Shown here piece after piece: positions 1 through 7,735 of a stretch of DNA of 64,000 nt. The notes under the pieces are model-generated. The model did not search any database, was not told where the DNA came from, and saw only the letters and a program-made list of their open reading frames with translations. Every line of letters starts with the position of its first letter. Position 1 is the first letter of the stretch. The stretch is from Bryobacterales bacterium (lineage in GTDB: Bacteria > Acidobacteriota > Terriglobia > Bryobacterales > Bryobacteraceae): assembly GCA_020846745.1 (NCBI GenBank), contig JADLDI010000084.1:1-64000 (forward strand), read 5' to 3'. The translations under genes were made by a program, and so were the position numbers.

Positions 1-1189
1 ACTCCCTGCTCGCCACGTCCATAATAAAAACGTTGTAATTACCGGGATCATACCCTCTCGTCCAACTAAACGCAATATGCTGTCCGTTGGGATTCCACGA
101 AGGGTTGACGGCTTCGCCCTCGCCTGAGGACAGGCGGACGACATCGGAGCCATCGATATTCATTTTATATACTTGTGGGGGTCCGGAGCGACCCGAAGTT
201 AAGACAATTTCGGTTCCGTTCTTCGGATTTATCTTGGGCTCCACCTCAATGGCGGTGGTTGCGGACACGCGGCGCAGCCCTGAACCGTTTAAGTTGCACT
301 GGAAAATCTGGGGGCTGCCACCCGCGGCGCTCGAGGAAAAAAGGAGGTTTTGACCGTCTGGTGTGAACTCCGGCGTGCCGTTCATCGAAGCACGTTGATT
401 ATAGAACGGCAGGATGCGCCCCGTCTCCGGCGACATCATCATGATTTCGGGCTGGCCTTTGGCGAATGTGGTAAAGGCCAGGCGTGAGCCATCAGGCGAA
501 ACGGCGATGAACTTCGAAATCGAACGCAGCCGTGTCAGCTGCTTTTGATTCTGTCCATCGAAGTCCATCACCCAGATCTCTTTATTTCCCGTACGGTCAG
601 ATGTGAAGTATATCTTGCTTCCGGCTAAGGTCTCGGCGCCGAACCGCGCCAGGATGTCGGTGGCGAACTCATGCGCCACCTGCCGCGCGCCGGCGGCATC
701 CAACGACCCAAAATACATCTTATTAAATACTTGGGCATTATTGATATCGGCCTGGTTCACGTTGTAGAGCCAGCCGAAGAAAACCAGCCGGTCATTCTGC
801 GCCGCGGCATACCCGACGGTAAGGTAATTGGCATTCACCGGCGGCTGCGACCAGTCTGTCAGCCACGGCCCCTGGCGCTGCACATTCGGCGGCGTGCCGG
901 TGGGCGGACGAAAGTCCTGCGGGCGCTGCGGGATGTCGAGCGGGTACATGCTCTTGGGCGCCATCTTCACCGCGCCCGATTCCTGCAAATCAGAAAAAAG
1001 TGTCTGATTGAAAACATCCATGTACTTCTGCGCATCGCCTGAGGCGCGATGGTCCGGCACGGCGATCACCGGCTGTTTGTTGCCGCCGGTGAGTTTGATC
1101 AACATGTCGCTCTGCTGCTGTGCGCCGATCAGCGCCGCCATACCAATAAGGCCGATGGCGCAGGCAAGGTAGCTTTTCTTCGAAGTCAT
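1..1189 (-). CDS. tolB: TolB, periplasmic beta-propeller of the Tol-Pal system (3' end outside window)
   Basis: About 396 codons are visible; the C-terminus lies beyond base 1. The start at 1189 follows from the ATGA overlap with the stop of the upstream gene. The protein opens with a short signal sequence (MTSKKSYLACAIGLIGMAA), then a TolB N-terminal domain, then propeller blades with the family's repeat style (IYFTSDRTGNKEIWVMD, then SPDGSRLAFTT, TPDGQNLLFSS). TolB is the periplasmic partner of Pal and TolA in outer-membrane constriction at division. It is the last gene of a leftward tolQ-tolR-tolA/tonB-tolB run, a normal tol order. Identity is secure; only the missing end limits the call. 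Confidence 0.92.
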   Translation of the reverse strand, partial: MTSKKSYLACAIGLIGMAALIGAQQQSDMLIKLTGGNKQPVIAVPDHRASGDAQKYMDVFNQTLFSDLQESGAVKMAPKSMYPLDIPQRPQDFRPPTGTPPNVQRQGPWLTDWSQPPVNANYLTVGYAAAQNDRLVFFGWLYNVNQADINNAQVFNKMYFGSLDAAGARQVAHEFATDILARFGAETLAGSKIYFTSDRTGNKEIWVMDFDGQNQKQLTRLRSISKFIAVSPDGSRLAFTTFAKGQPEIMMMSPETGRILPFYNQRASMNGTPEFTPDGQNLLFSSSAAGGSPQIFQCNLNGSGLRRVSATTAIEVEPKINPKNGTEIVLTSGRSGPPQVYKMNIDGSDVVRLSSGEGEAVNPSWNPNGQHIAFSWTRGYDPGNYNVFIMDVASRE

Positions 1190-1977
1190 CTTTTTAATTG
1201 GAACCAGAATTCGATGTGGGCCGATGTTCGTTCGAAACCGCTGGGCAGCGGATCGAAGGGCGCGGACTCAAGAATCGCCCGCTGACAGGAATAATCGAGC
1301 GATCCGATGCCGCTCGACTGGCCGATGCGTACGTCGCGCGCCGAACCGTCGCGCTGGATATCGAACAGGACGATCACCGCGGGCGCGGTCTTGATGCTCG
1401 ACGGAACGTCGTTGGTCCGCCAGTTGCGGCCGACTTTTTCGCGCACCAGTTGTTCGTAGTACCCGAACCGTGTGCCGAACGGGCTGCTGTTGCCCAGGCC
1501 GACCCCGCCGCCCCCCGATGCTCCGAACATCGGCGTACTGGCGGCCGCGCCCGACCGGCTGTAGAGCTGATTGGGTTGCTCTTCCTCTTTTTCGCGGTTC
1601 CGGTAATACTTGCCGAGATCCAGCGTCTTCTTGCTCTTTTGCTTCTTCTGGTCTTTTTTGCCGATCGCGATGGCGTCCGGTTCGGGCTGTTCGCGTTCGC
1701 GGGGTTTGCGCGATTCGGGCACTTGCGACTCGGTATCGTTCGCCACCGGGTTCACACGCTCGCTGCGGTTGTACATCGGAATGGTTCTTACGGGCGAGAT
1801 GGTGACGCTGCCCGGTCCCGAAGAATTAGGGTCCCCGAATGGGTTCACCGTCGATCCGCTCACCCAGGTGGCGGCGAAAAACAGGCCGAACACCACACCA
1901 TGCAGCCCCAACGATCCCGCAATCCACTTTCGTAGTGGATCGGGATTCTCAAGAACGTCGTGGTGCTGGAGAGCCAT
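1186..1977 (-). CDS. TolA/TonB-like energy-transducing protein
   Basis: 263 residues from ATG 1977. A longer frame reaches 2046 but would overlap tolR, so the start giving MALQHHDV is preferred. One membrane segment (about residues 18-38, GSLGLHGVVFGLFFAAT) is followed by a charged, low-complexity periplasmic linker rich in K, E, R and Q (about 80-140). A C-terminal TonB/TolA domain follows (RDGSARDVRIGQSSGIGSLD). Lying between tolR and tolB, it most likely plays the TolA role, passing proton-motive force from TolQR to TolB/Pal. Sequence alone does not separate TolA from TonB in this group. Confidence 0.85.
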   Translation of the reverse strand: MALQHHDVLENPDPLRKWIAGSLGLHGVVFGLFFAATWVSGSTVNPFGDPNSSGPGSVTISPVRTIPMYNRSERVNPVANDTESQVPESRKPREREQPEPDAIAIGKKDQKKQKSKKTLDLGKYYRNREKEEEQPNQLYSRSGAAASTPMFGASGGGGVGLGNSSPFGTRFGYYEQLVREKVGRNWRTNDVPSSIKTAPAVIVLFDIQRDGSARDVRIGQSSGIGSLDYSCQRAILESAPFDPLPSGFERTSAHIEFWFQLKR

Positions 1978-1993
1978 GGTGAGCGTACTTAAG

Positions 1994-2440
1994 TCAGCGT
2001 CTCCCCGGTGTACGGTCGAGCGGTTGCGTGACCATGCGGACCTCAAGCTTTGCCTTGCCCAGCGCGTTTACCACCTGGGCAATCGGGTCCCACACGGTCT
2101 CCTTATCGGCGCGCACATACACAGCGCGCGCCCCTTTGAACCGCGCCTGAACGTCCTGCCCCAACTGGTTGATGTTGGCGGGCTTGTCGTTCAAGAAGAT
2201 TTCGCCGGTTTTGCTGATCGTGATCACGGGCAGTTCCTCGGCTGACGCACGCTGGTCGTCGACGCGCGGCACGTCCACTTCGAGTCCAAACTCCATGACG
2301 TGCGCCGTGAGCATAAAGATGATCAGCAGCACAAGAACCACGTCCACCAGCGGAATAATGTTGATTTCCGCCATGGCGGGCAGCCCGCGCGAACGGCCCC
2401 TGCCGGCTCCACTACCGCTGCCGTTGATCTGGATCGCCAT
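1994..2440 (-). CDS. tolR: TolR/ExbD biopolymer transport protein
   Basis: 148 residues. A basic, glycine-rich N-terminus precedes one membrane helix (PLVDVVLVLLIIFMLTAHVM) whose Asp is the conserved proton-path residue of ExbD/TolR. A periplasmic domain follows, with the family signature on using redundant charged positions and a final helix (DPIAQVVNALGKAKLEVRMV). The start is ATG 2440, five bases after the tolQ stop, so the genes are probably co-translated. Length is typical of the family (about 140). Confidence 0.92.
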   Translation of the reverse strand: MAIQINGSGSGAGRGRSRGLPAMAEINIIPLVDVVLVLLIIFMLTAHVMEFGLEVDVPRVDDQRASAEELPVITISKTGEIFLNDKPANINQLGQDVQARFKGARAVYVRADKETVWDPIAQVVNALGKAKLEVRMVTQPLDRTPGRR

Positions 2441-2445
2441 AGCGG

Positions 2446-3111
2446 CTACTCTCCGTAGTTCCGCTCAGCCAGGTTGAGAAATTCGAGCGAGAAGTCTTCC
2501 ATGCGGGCCGACATCTCGCGCAGTACGTGTGTGAAGTAGTTGTAGGCAATGGCGGCGGGAATCGCGGCCGCCAGGCCGAGCGCCGTGGTGATGAGCGCTT
2601 CCGAAATGCCGGGGGCGACAGCCCGAAGGCTGGCAGAGCCGGCCATGCCGAGCGCTGCAAAAGCGTCGATAATGCCCCAAACGGTCCCGAACAGGCCCAC
2701 GAACGGCGAAACGGTCGCCGCCGTGGCCAGCCAGTTCATGTGGCGCTCAAGCCGCGCTAGCTGTTCGCTAACGCCCAACTGCAGCGCGCGTTCAATGGGC
2801 AGTTTGTTGCGCAGGTTGCCGCGCGTCTTCACCTGCCGGTCCACTTCCTCAAATCCGAATTCGAACACCGAAACCAGCGGGGAAATGGGAAAGCTTTCGA
2901 TCGCCTTGGCGATGCCGACCAGGTGTTCGCTCTTGCGAAACGCCCGTAAAAACCCCATGTTGTTGGTGCGCGCTTCGCGGAACGCCTTCCATTTTGAAAA
3001 AATGACAGCCCATGACAGGATGGAGATCACGAGCAGCAGCGCCATCACCCCCATGGGCAGGGGTTTGGAGCGGCTGACCATCTCCCACAAAGTAATCTGT
3101 GCCAGGAACAA
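2446..3111 (-). CDS. tolQ: TolQ/ExbB proton-channel protein
   Basis: 221 residues, first gene of the leftward tol operon. Three membrane helices are visible: near residues 18-42 (VMALLLVISILSWAVIFSKW), near 135-160 (LATAATVSPFVGLFGTVWGI) and near 170-200 (SEALITTALGLAAAIPAAIAYN). The second and third carry the conserved Gly/Thr-rich motifs of the MotA/TolQ/ExbB family. It forms the inner-membrane stator with TolR and energises outer-membrane invagination. The tol rather than exb assignment rests on the downstream tolB. Confidence 0.93.
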   Translation of the reverse strand: MFLAQITLWEMVSRSKPLPMGVMALLLVISILSWAVIFSKWKAFREARTNNMGFLRAFRKSEHLVGIAKAIESFPISPLVSVFEFGFEEVDRQVKTRGNLRNKLPIERALQLGVSEQLARLERHMNWLATAATVSPFVGLFGTVWGIIDAFAALGMAGSASLRAVAPGISEALITTALGLAAAIPAAIAYNYFTHVLREMSARMEDFSLEFLNLAERNYGE

Positions 3112-3191
3112 AACGATTGAACTCCTACGGAGGGCGCGTCAGCGTCTGTATCTACTACTATCTTAACGGCACCGGCGGTCGTGCGCCGCCC

Positions 3192-3219
3192 ACAAACATT
3201 ATAGTCCCAAAATGTTTGT
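3192..3219. promoter_or_regulatory. Inverted repeat between tolQ and recN
   Basis: A perfect 9-bp inverted repeat, ACAAACATT-N10-AATGTTTGT, lies in the 172-bp divergent gap between tolQ (start 3111) and recN (start 3284), 65-92 bases upstream of recN. Its symmetry suggests a dimeric regulator. Because recN is a common SOS gene, a LexA-type site is a reasonable guess, but I do not know the LexA box of this lineage. Confidence 0.4.
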
Positions 3220-3283
3220 ACTGGATTCGACATTACGAGGTTCCGCGCGGGTTGCGGCGGTCCTTACAATGTTTGAAGAGCGG

Positions 3284-4990
3284 ATGCTACTGGAATTGGT
3301 TGTCGAAAATTACGCGGTGATCGAGCGCATCCGTGTGCGGTTTGCCCGGGGGCTGAACTTGCTGACGGGCGAAACCGGCAGCGGCAAGTCGATCGTGGTG
3401 GACGCGTTGGGGCTGCTGTACGGTGGGCGCGCGTCGGCGGATGCGGTCCGGTCGGGATCGGATAGGGCGCGCATTGCGGGAATTTTCGAGGTCCCGCAGA
3501 CAACGGCGTTGCGGCGGTGGATGGACGATCACGGTATCGAGGCCGAGGATGGCGAACTGCTGATTGAGCGCGAAATCCAGGGCAACGGCAAGTCGCGCGC
3601 GTTTGTCGGCAGCCGCCCGGTGACCTTGGCGGTCTTGAAGGAATTGGCCCCGCACCTGGGCGATATCCACGGCCAACATGATCAGCAGGAGTTGTTCGAA
3701 CCGGATTCGCAACTCGACATGCTCGACACCTTCGCGCAGACAACGGAGTTGCGGCAGCAAGTCGCGGACATGTTCGCCGCGTGGCACGAGACGGCGAGGC
3801 AATTAGAAGAATTGGACCGCTCCGAGCAGGAAAAGCTCCGCCTGGCGGATTTGTGGAAGTTCCAGGAAGGCGAGATTGCGGACGCCCGTTTGAAGTCCGG
3901 CGAGGACGCACAACTCGAAGCCGAGCGCCGTGTACTGATGAATGTCGCGCGGTTGCAGGAGAACGCGACCGCGGCGTATGAGGCGCTCTACGACGCCGAG
4001 CAGAGTGCGCTGGCACTTATGAGGCAAGCGCGGAAACGGCTGGAGGACCTTTGCCGCATCGACGGAACGCTCCAGGAGACGCTGGATTCCCTAGGTCCCG
4101 CGGAGATCGCCCTGGGCGAAGCGGCGCACTCGCTCAGTCATTATCTGGGCGGTCTGGAAGCCGATCCGAGCCGTTTGGAAGAGGTCGAGTCGAGGCTGGC
4201 GCTGATCGACAAATTGAAACGCAAATACGGCAGCACGGTCGATGAGATCTTAGCGTTTCTGACCACCGTGCAAGCGGATTTGGAGGCGGTCCAGACCGCC
4301 GGCGAACGCCGTGCCCAGTTGGAAAAGGAGCGGTCCCGCCTAGCCGTCGCTTATGAGTCCGCCGCCGGCAGACTCAGCGCCGCCAGGCAGGCCGCCGCCA
4401 GAAAACTAGAGAAGGCGGTCCAAGCCGAACTGGCCTCATTAGCGATGTCCGGCACCGAGTTCCGCATCGAGTTCTCCATCGGCGAATGGTCGGCGCGAGG
4501 GACCGATCGCTTGCGCTTCCTGGTCTCTGCCAACGTCGGCGAAGAACCAAAGCCTCTGGACAAGATCGCCTCCGGCGGCGAACTGTCCAGGCTGGCGCTG
4601 GCACTCAAAACCTGCGTAGCCGTGAAGCCCAAAGAATCGAAGTCCGGCCCTGTAGTCCGAACCCTGGTGTTCGACGAAGTAGACGCCGGCATCGGCGGCC
4701 GCACCGCGGAATCGGTCGCCAGGCGGCTAAAGAAACTGGCCGCCACCCATCAGGTCCTCTGCGTAACGCATCTGCCCCAAGTAGCCGCCTTCGCCGACCA
4801 GCACTTCGCGGTCGAGAAGCGCCAGGTGTCCGGCAGAACGGTAGCAAGTATCGACGCCCTGGCCGGCGACGATCGAACCAGAGAGCTCGCCAGAATGCTG
4901 TCCGGACAGCATTTAACGCCCGAAGCCCTCAAGCACGCCGAACAGTTAATCAAGCTGAGCGCCAAGCCCGCAAGCGATTCGGTACAATAG
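3284..4990 (+). CDS. recN: DNA repair ATPase RecN
   Basis: 568 residues from ATG 3284, chosen because the family begins MLLEL-x-VEN-x-AVIE and a GAAGAG Shine-Dalgarno lies four bases upstream; the frame stays open back to 3212. It is an SMC-like ATPase with an N-terminal Walker A (GETGSGKS, about residue 31), the RecN signature HGQHDQQ, and central coiled-coil arms rich in E, R, Q and A. The ABC signature (SGGELSRLALAL) and a Walker B (LVFDEVDAGIGG) follow near the C-terminus. RecN acts early in double-strand break repair. It is host backbone, just upstream of the tRNA used as ICE target. Confidence 0.96.
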   Translation: MLLELVVENYAVIERIRVRFARGLNLLTGETGSGKSIVVDALGLLYGGRASADAVRSGSDRARIAGIFEVPQTTALRRWMDDHGIEAEDGELLIEREIQGNGKSRAFVGSRPVTLAVLKELAPHLGDIHGQHDQQELFEPDSQLDMLDTFAQTTELRQQVADMFAAWHETARQLEELDRSEQEKLRLADLWKFQEGEIADARLKSGEDAQLEAERRVLMNVARLQENATAAYEALYDAEQSALALMRQARKRLEDLCRIDGTLQETLDSLGPAEIALGEAAHSLSHYLGGLEADPSRLEEVESRLALIDKLKRKYGSTVDEILAFLTTVQADLEAVQTAGERRAQLEKERSRLAVAYESAAGRLSAARQAAARKLEKAVQAELASLAMSGTEFRIEFSIGEWSARGTDRLRFLVSANVGEEPKPLDKIASGGELSRLALALKTCVAVKPKESKSGPVVRTLVFDEVDAGIGGRTAESVARRLKKLAATHQVLCVTHLPQVAAFADQHFAVEKRQVSGRTVASIDALAGDDRTRELARMLSGQHLTPEALKHAEQLIKLSAKPASDSVQ

Positions 4991-5006
4991 AAAGACAACC
5001 ACATGC

Positions 5007-5096
5007 GGTGAGGTGCGAGAGTGGTTGAATCGGGCGGTCTCGAAAACCGTTGAACCTTTACGGGTTCCGTGGGTTCGAATCCCACCCTCACCGCCA
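5007..5096 (+). tRNA. tRNA-Ser (anticodon CGA), ICE target
   Basis: A full 90-base class II cloverleaf. The acceptor GGTGAGG pairs with CCTCACC and is followed by G and an encoded CCA. The anticodon stem GCGGT/ACCGT holds the loop CTCGAAA, so the anticodon is CGA (codon UCG). A long variable arm and a T arm GTGGG-TTCGAAT-CCCAC complete it. The 3' 26 bases serve as the attachment core of the ICE; because the element carries an identical 3' end, the tRNA gene is rebuilt intact at the left junction. Confidence 0.95.
5071..5096. repeat. attL core (26-bp direct repeat)
   Basis: The T-loop to CCA end of tRNA-Ser, from GGGTTCGAATCC to ACCGCCA, is identical to 55572-55597. Sequence identity stops on both sides of the repeat, which fits a recombination core. 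Confidence 0.9.
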
Positions 5097-5143
5097 ACTA
5101 TTTTCTGTTTAGAATCAACAACTTAAGCATTGACCTCCTATTC

Positions 5144-5165
5144 GCGTACGATAGATGTACGATAA
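5144..5165. repeat. Paired GTACGATA repeats, left end (probable integrase arm sites)
   Basis: Two direct copies of GTACGATA lie 11 bases apart, 48 bp inside the attL core and 22 bp before the integrase start. The same doublet recurs near the right end at 55474-55495, differing at one or two spacer/flank bases. A doublet at both ends of a tyrosine-integrase element is what arm-type integrase or excisionase sites look like. They may also control int; a TTGACC at 5130 could be its -35. Confidence 0.55.
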
Positions 5166-5186
5166 GCTCGGTAGTGGGAGGCCGAA

Positions 5187-6272
5187 ATGCTCACTCTCTA
5201 CCGCCGTCACCTCAAAGCCTGCGGGCAGACCGATCGCTACTACCGCCGCTGCAAGTGCCCCGTTTGGGTCGAGGGCACGAAGGATGACGGCGAGTACATC
5301 CGGCACACTCTGAAGCTCACCTCGTGGGAACGCGCGGAAGAGAAGAAGCGCGAACTCGAAGCCGGCACTGCAAGCGGACTGCCGGTGGTGCCCACCCCCC
5401 TGACGAAGGAAGTAACCGTCCGCGAGGCCACCGCGAAGTTTCTTGCGGAATGTGAGGCGCGAAACCTGAGCGAAGCCACGTCGCGTAAGTACCGGCTACT
5501 CGCCAAGCTGATCAACGCATTCTCCAACTCCCGATTCCCTCACCTGAGGGACTTCTCCGTCGAACGCATTCGTGATTTCCGCAAGTCCTGGAAGGATGGC
5601 CCGCGAGCGGCTGGCAAGAAGCTGGAGCGGTTACGGGCGTTCTTCAAGTTCTGCGTCGAGAATCAGTGGATCGAGGTTAGTCCGGTGGCGAGCTTGAAAG
5701 CGCCGCTCGTGAAGGATAAGCCGACGATGCCATTCACCCGCGAAGAAATGGCGCGCATTCTAGAACATGCTGGCTCATCTCTCGCGTTTATTCTGACGCT
5801 CCGGTACACCGGCATGCGCATCAGTGACGCAGCCATGCTCCGCGCTGACTCCGTGAACGGCAACCGAGTGTTCCTGTACACGCAGAAGACTGGTGTGCCT
5901 GTTCATGTGCCCGTTCCAGACTCCCTGACGAACTTGCTCGCTGGAATTAAGCCAGTCGGTGGCTATTTGTTCTTGCGCGGAGAGTCCACGCGTCTCGACA
6001 CATGTACGGATCTATGGCGGAGACAGCTTGCCAAAGTCTTCAAAGCGGGAGAGATTAAAGGCGGGCATCCGCACAGATTCCGAGATACTTTTGCCGTCGA
6101 ACTGCTGCAATCAGGTGTCCCAATCGAGCACGTATCAATCCTGCTCGGTCATTCATCAATCAAAGTCACCGAGCGGCACTACGCCCCCTGGGTAAAAACT
6201 AGACAGGACATGTTGGAAGAGGAAGTTCGACGCACTTGGGAACAACAGAAGCCCAGGTTAGTGAAGGCTTGA
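5187..6272 (+). CDS. int: Tyrosine site-specific recombinase (ICE integrase)
   Basis: 361 residues from ATG 5187, preceded by GGGAGG. The N-terminus has a small Cys/His cluster (H8, C12, C22, C24) before a core-binding SAM-like domain (about residues 75-170). The catalytic domain carries the family residues: Arg in RYTGMRISD, His-x-x-Arg in HPHRFRDTF, then LLGHSS and the nucleophile Tyr in TERHYAPW. It would catalyse integration at, and excision from, tRNA-Ser. Its position next to attL and its orientation away from the tRNA are typical for tRNA-targeting ICEs. Confidence 0.95.
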   Translation: MLTLYRRHLKACGQTDRYYRRCKCPVWVEGTKDDGEYIRHTLKLTSWERAEEKKRELEAGTASGLPVVPTPLTKEVTVREATAKFLAECEARNLSEATSRKYRLLAKLINAFSNSRFPHLRDFSVERIRDFRKSWKDGPRAAGKKLERLRAFFKFCVENQWIEVSPVASLKAPLVKDKPTMPFTREEMARILEHAGSSLAFILTLRYTGMRISDAAMLRADSVNGNRVFLYTQKTGVPVHVPVPDSLTNLLAGIKPVGGYLFLRGESTRLDTCTDLWRRQLAKVFKAGEIKGGHPHRFRDTFAVELLQSGVPIEHVSILLGHSSIKVTERHYAPWVKTRQDMLEEEVRRTWEQQKPRLVKA

Positions 6273-6297
6273 TCTGAACTTGATCGGGATTGCGGGA

Positions 6298-6513
6298 TCA
6301 CCCTCGATTGGCAAGCCGGTCGCGAACGCGCGACAGGACACTCTCGGGAATTCGCAGAGTTCGGTAGACACGTTTGCGACGGCTTTCCTCCCGTCTCCCA
6401 AGGACCAAGACACCAGGCTCGTGGAGGAACAGACGGCGCACCGCCACCTCGCTGAGATTCCAATGCTCAGCGATGTCTTTCACTGTGAGGTATCGCTCCC
6501 GCAGCGCATCCAT
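6298..6513 (-). CDS. Small helix-turn-helix protein, probable excisionase
   Basis: 71 residues reading leftward, convergent with the integrase and 25 bases from its stop. The opening (RYLTVKDIAEHWNLSEVAVRRLF) is a MerR/AlpA-type winged helix as used by excisionases and directionality factors, and the rest is basic. An Xis-like role in biasing the integrase toward excision is inferred from fold and position; it could instead be a local repressor. Confidence 0.7.
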   Translation of the reverse strand: MDALRERYLTVKDIAEHWNLSEVAVRRLFLHEPGVLVLGRREESRRKRVYRTLRIPESVLSRVRDRLANRG

Positions 6514-6850
6514 GGCCGCTCTCGGTGACTCAGCCAGAGCTTAATCGGCTTCTCGGTGCGCGTCCAATGCTTTCCGTTCAGCAATTCATGTCGGCTGTCA
6601 CTAGTGTTGGCTTCCCCCTGCCGACGATCGCACTTGGTCCGCCGACTCGTCATCAACTTCAATTCCCGGCTCTCTGCTGGTGTGCCCTGGCCTCTGTGGC
6701 ATTCCGGCCTCCCGGCTTATTTTTGCGGATAAAAGGGTTGGTTTATGACACAATTGTAGTTGCTCTCGCTTGCCACTCACTCCCGTGTCGGGCGCGGGCC
6801 ATCAGATCCCGCATGCATGGCCAGAAGCCAGAGAGGAGAAAGACAGCTGC
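6514..6850. other. 337-bp gap without a convincing gene
   Basis: This lies between the divergently read excisionase-like gene and the Cas2-like gene and should hold both promoters. I see no strong hexamers. Short frames on either strand here have atypical composition and are treated as chance. Confidence 0.5.
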
Positions 6851-7147
6851 ATGAGTTATTTCGCCGTGTGCACATTCGACCTGAAGAATGCAAACTATGA
6901 TGACTACCAGAAGGCATACTCGGATCTTGCTCAGATCGGGCTGAACAAGCAACTTAACTCGAGCCAGGGTTCGACGATTACCCTGCCAACAACCACCACC
7001 GCGGGCGAGTTCAACGGCGCAAGCGCCGCGTCAGTCCGAGACGACCTATGCAATCGGGTCAGCGCATCATTTTCCCGACGTGGCTTCACCTCTGAGATTT
7101 TCATTTCGGTCGGCGGCGACTGGGGATGGGGACATCGTACTACCTGA
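6851..7147 (+). CDS. Small Cas2/VapD-like protein
   Basis: 98 residues from ATG 6851, with GAGGAGA about 12 bases upstream; the frame extends back to 6770 but the extra residues look random. It begins with a hydrophobic strand (MSYFAVCTFDLKNA) followed by DYQKAYSDLAQIGL, the strand-helix opening of Cas2, VapD and SinR-like ferredoxin folds. A second half follows (SVRDDLCNRVSASFSRRGF, then SEIFISVGGDWGWG). No Cas genes or repeats are nearby, so this is not a CRISPR locus. VapD-like RNases and related stand-alone proteins are common in mobile islands. Function is unknown; the fold is inferred. Confidence 0.6.
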   Translation: MSYFAVCTFDLKNANYDDYQKAYSDLAQIGLNKQLNSSQGSTITLPTTTTAGEFNGASAASVRDDLCNRVSASFSRRGFTSEIFISVGGDWGWGHRTT

Positions 7148-7735
7148 CCGTGCCCAACCGGCAACGAGTTCGGAGGCTATGCGCTGGCTCCCAAGTGCCT
7201 CTTGGGGGGCGCCCGGCGATCCCATCATTACGGACGTGATCCTGAAGGAGATCAATAACTTAGAGTAGTTCCGATGCTTTGCGAGCCGCAGCTACAAGTG
7301 ACTCCGGGCCAACATAATCGAGGCGCAAGTCGTGGCAAACGCTCACAACGCCTCTGTGCATGGGGTGGGCATAGTGCTGGGCATCGTCGGGTGGGGCGAA
7401 ATCATATTTCTGCACCACGTAGGGTGGAGCCACTGTCTCTGGCGTGTCGCAACGAGATGGCCGCATAGCCCGGTCATTATTGTGAGCACGAGAGCGTGGC
7501 GAGCGCCCAGAGATTTCGTCGGGTACGTGCAGAAACAGAGTGCCGCGCGGTGGCACGACCTCGTTCGCTCTCCCTCCGCAGGGCTAGCAGCACCCGATAA
7601 TCGGCTGGCCAGTGCTTCGACGCATCGCTTCTGAACCCGATGAACTATCCATAGACCGTGTGTGCTTGCATCGTATTGAAACGATTGTCTTATCTACTAA
7701 ACGCGCATTATTCACTCTTGCTGTAAACTGGTCTC
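7148..7735. other. 588-bp gap, at most one weak leftward ORF
   Basis: A leftward frame at 7260-7556 (98 codons, ending LVAAARKASELL) is the only candidate. It has no recognisable domain and no clear ribosome site, and I would not call it a gene without a homologue. A 6-bp hairpin (CCCAAG/CTTGGG) at 7190-7206 has no T tract. The region just before 7736 should hold the promoter of the AbiE-like pair. Confidence 0.4.

Noticed and set aside
3264..4016. Long antisense frames over recN
   Set aside because: Arg/Pro/Ser-rich high-GC shadows of a certain gene.
4750..5097. Protein-coding frames starting MAVRVGFEP at both ICE ends (4750-5097 and 5275-5598 style frames near 55598)
   Set aside because: Both arise from the antisense of the shared tRNA end; they are not genes.
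6851..7147. CRISPR adaptation locus
   Set aside because: No Cas1, no repeats with regular spacers in the window; only the fold resembles Cas2.
7260..7556. Leftward 98-codon ORF between the Cas2-like and AbiEi-like genes
   Set aside because: No ribosome site, domain or operon context; kept only as a note on the gap.
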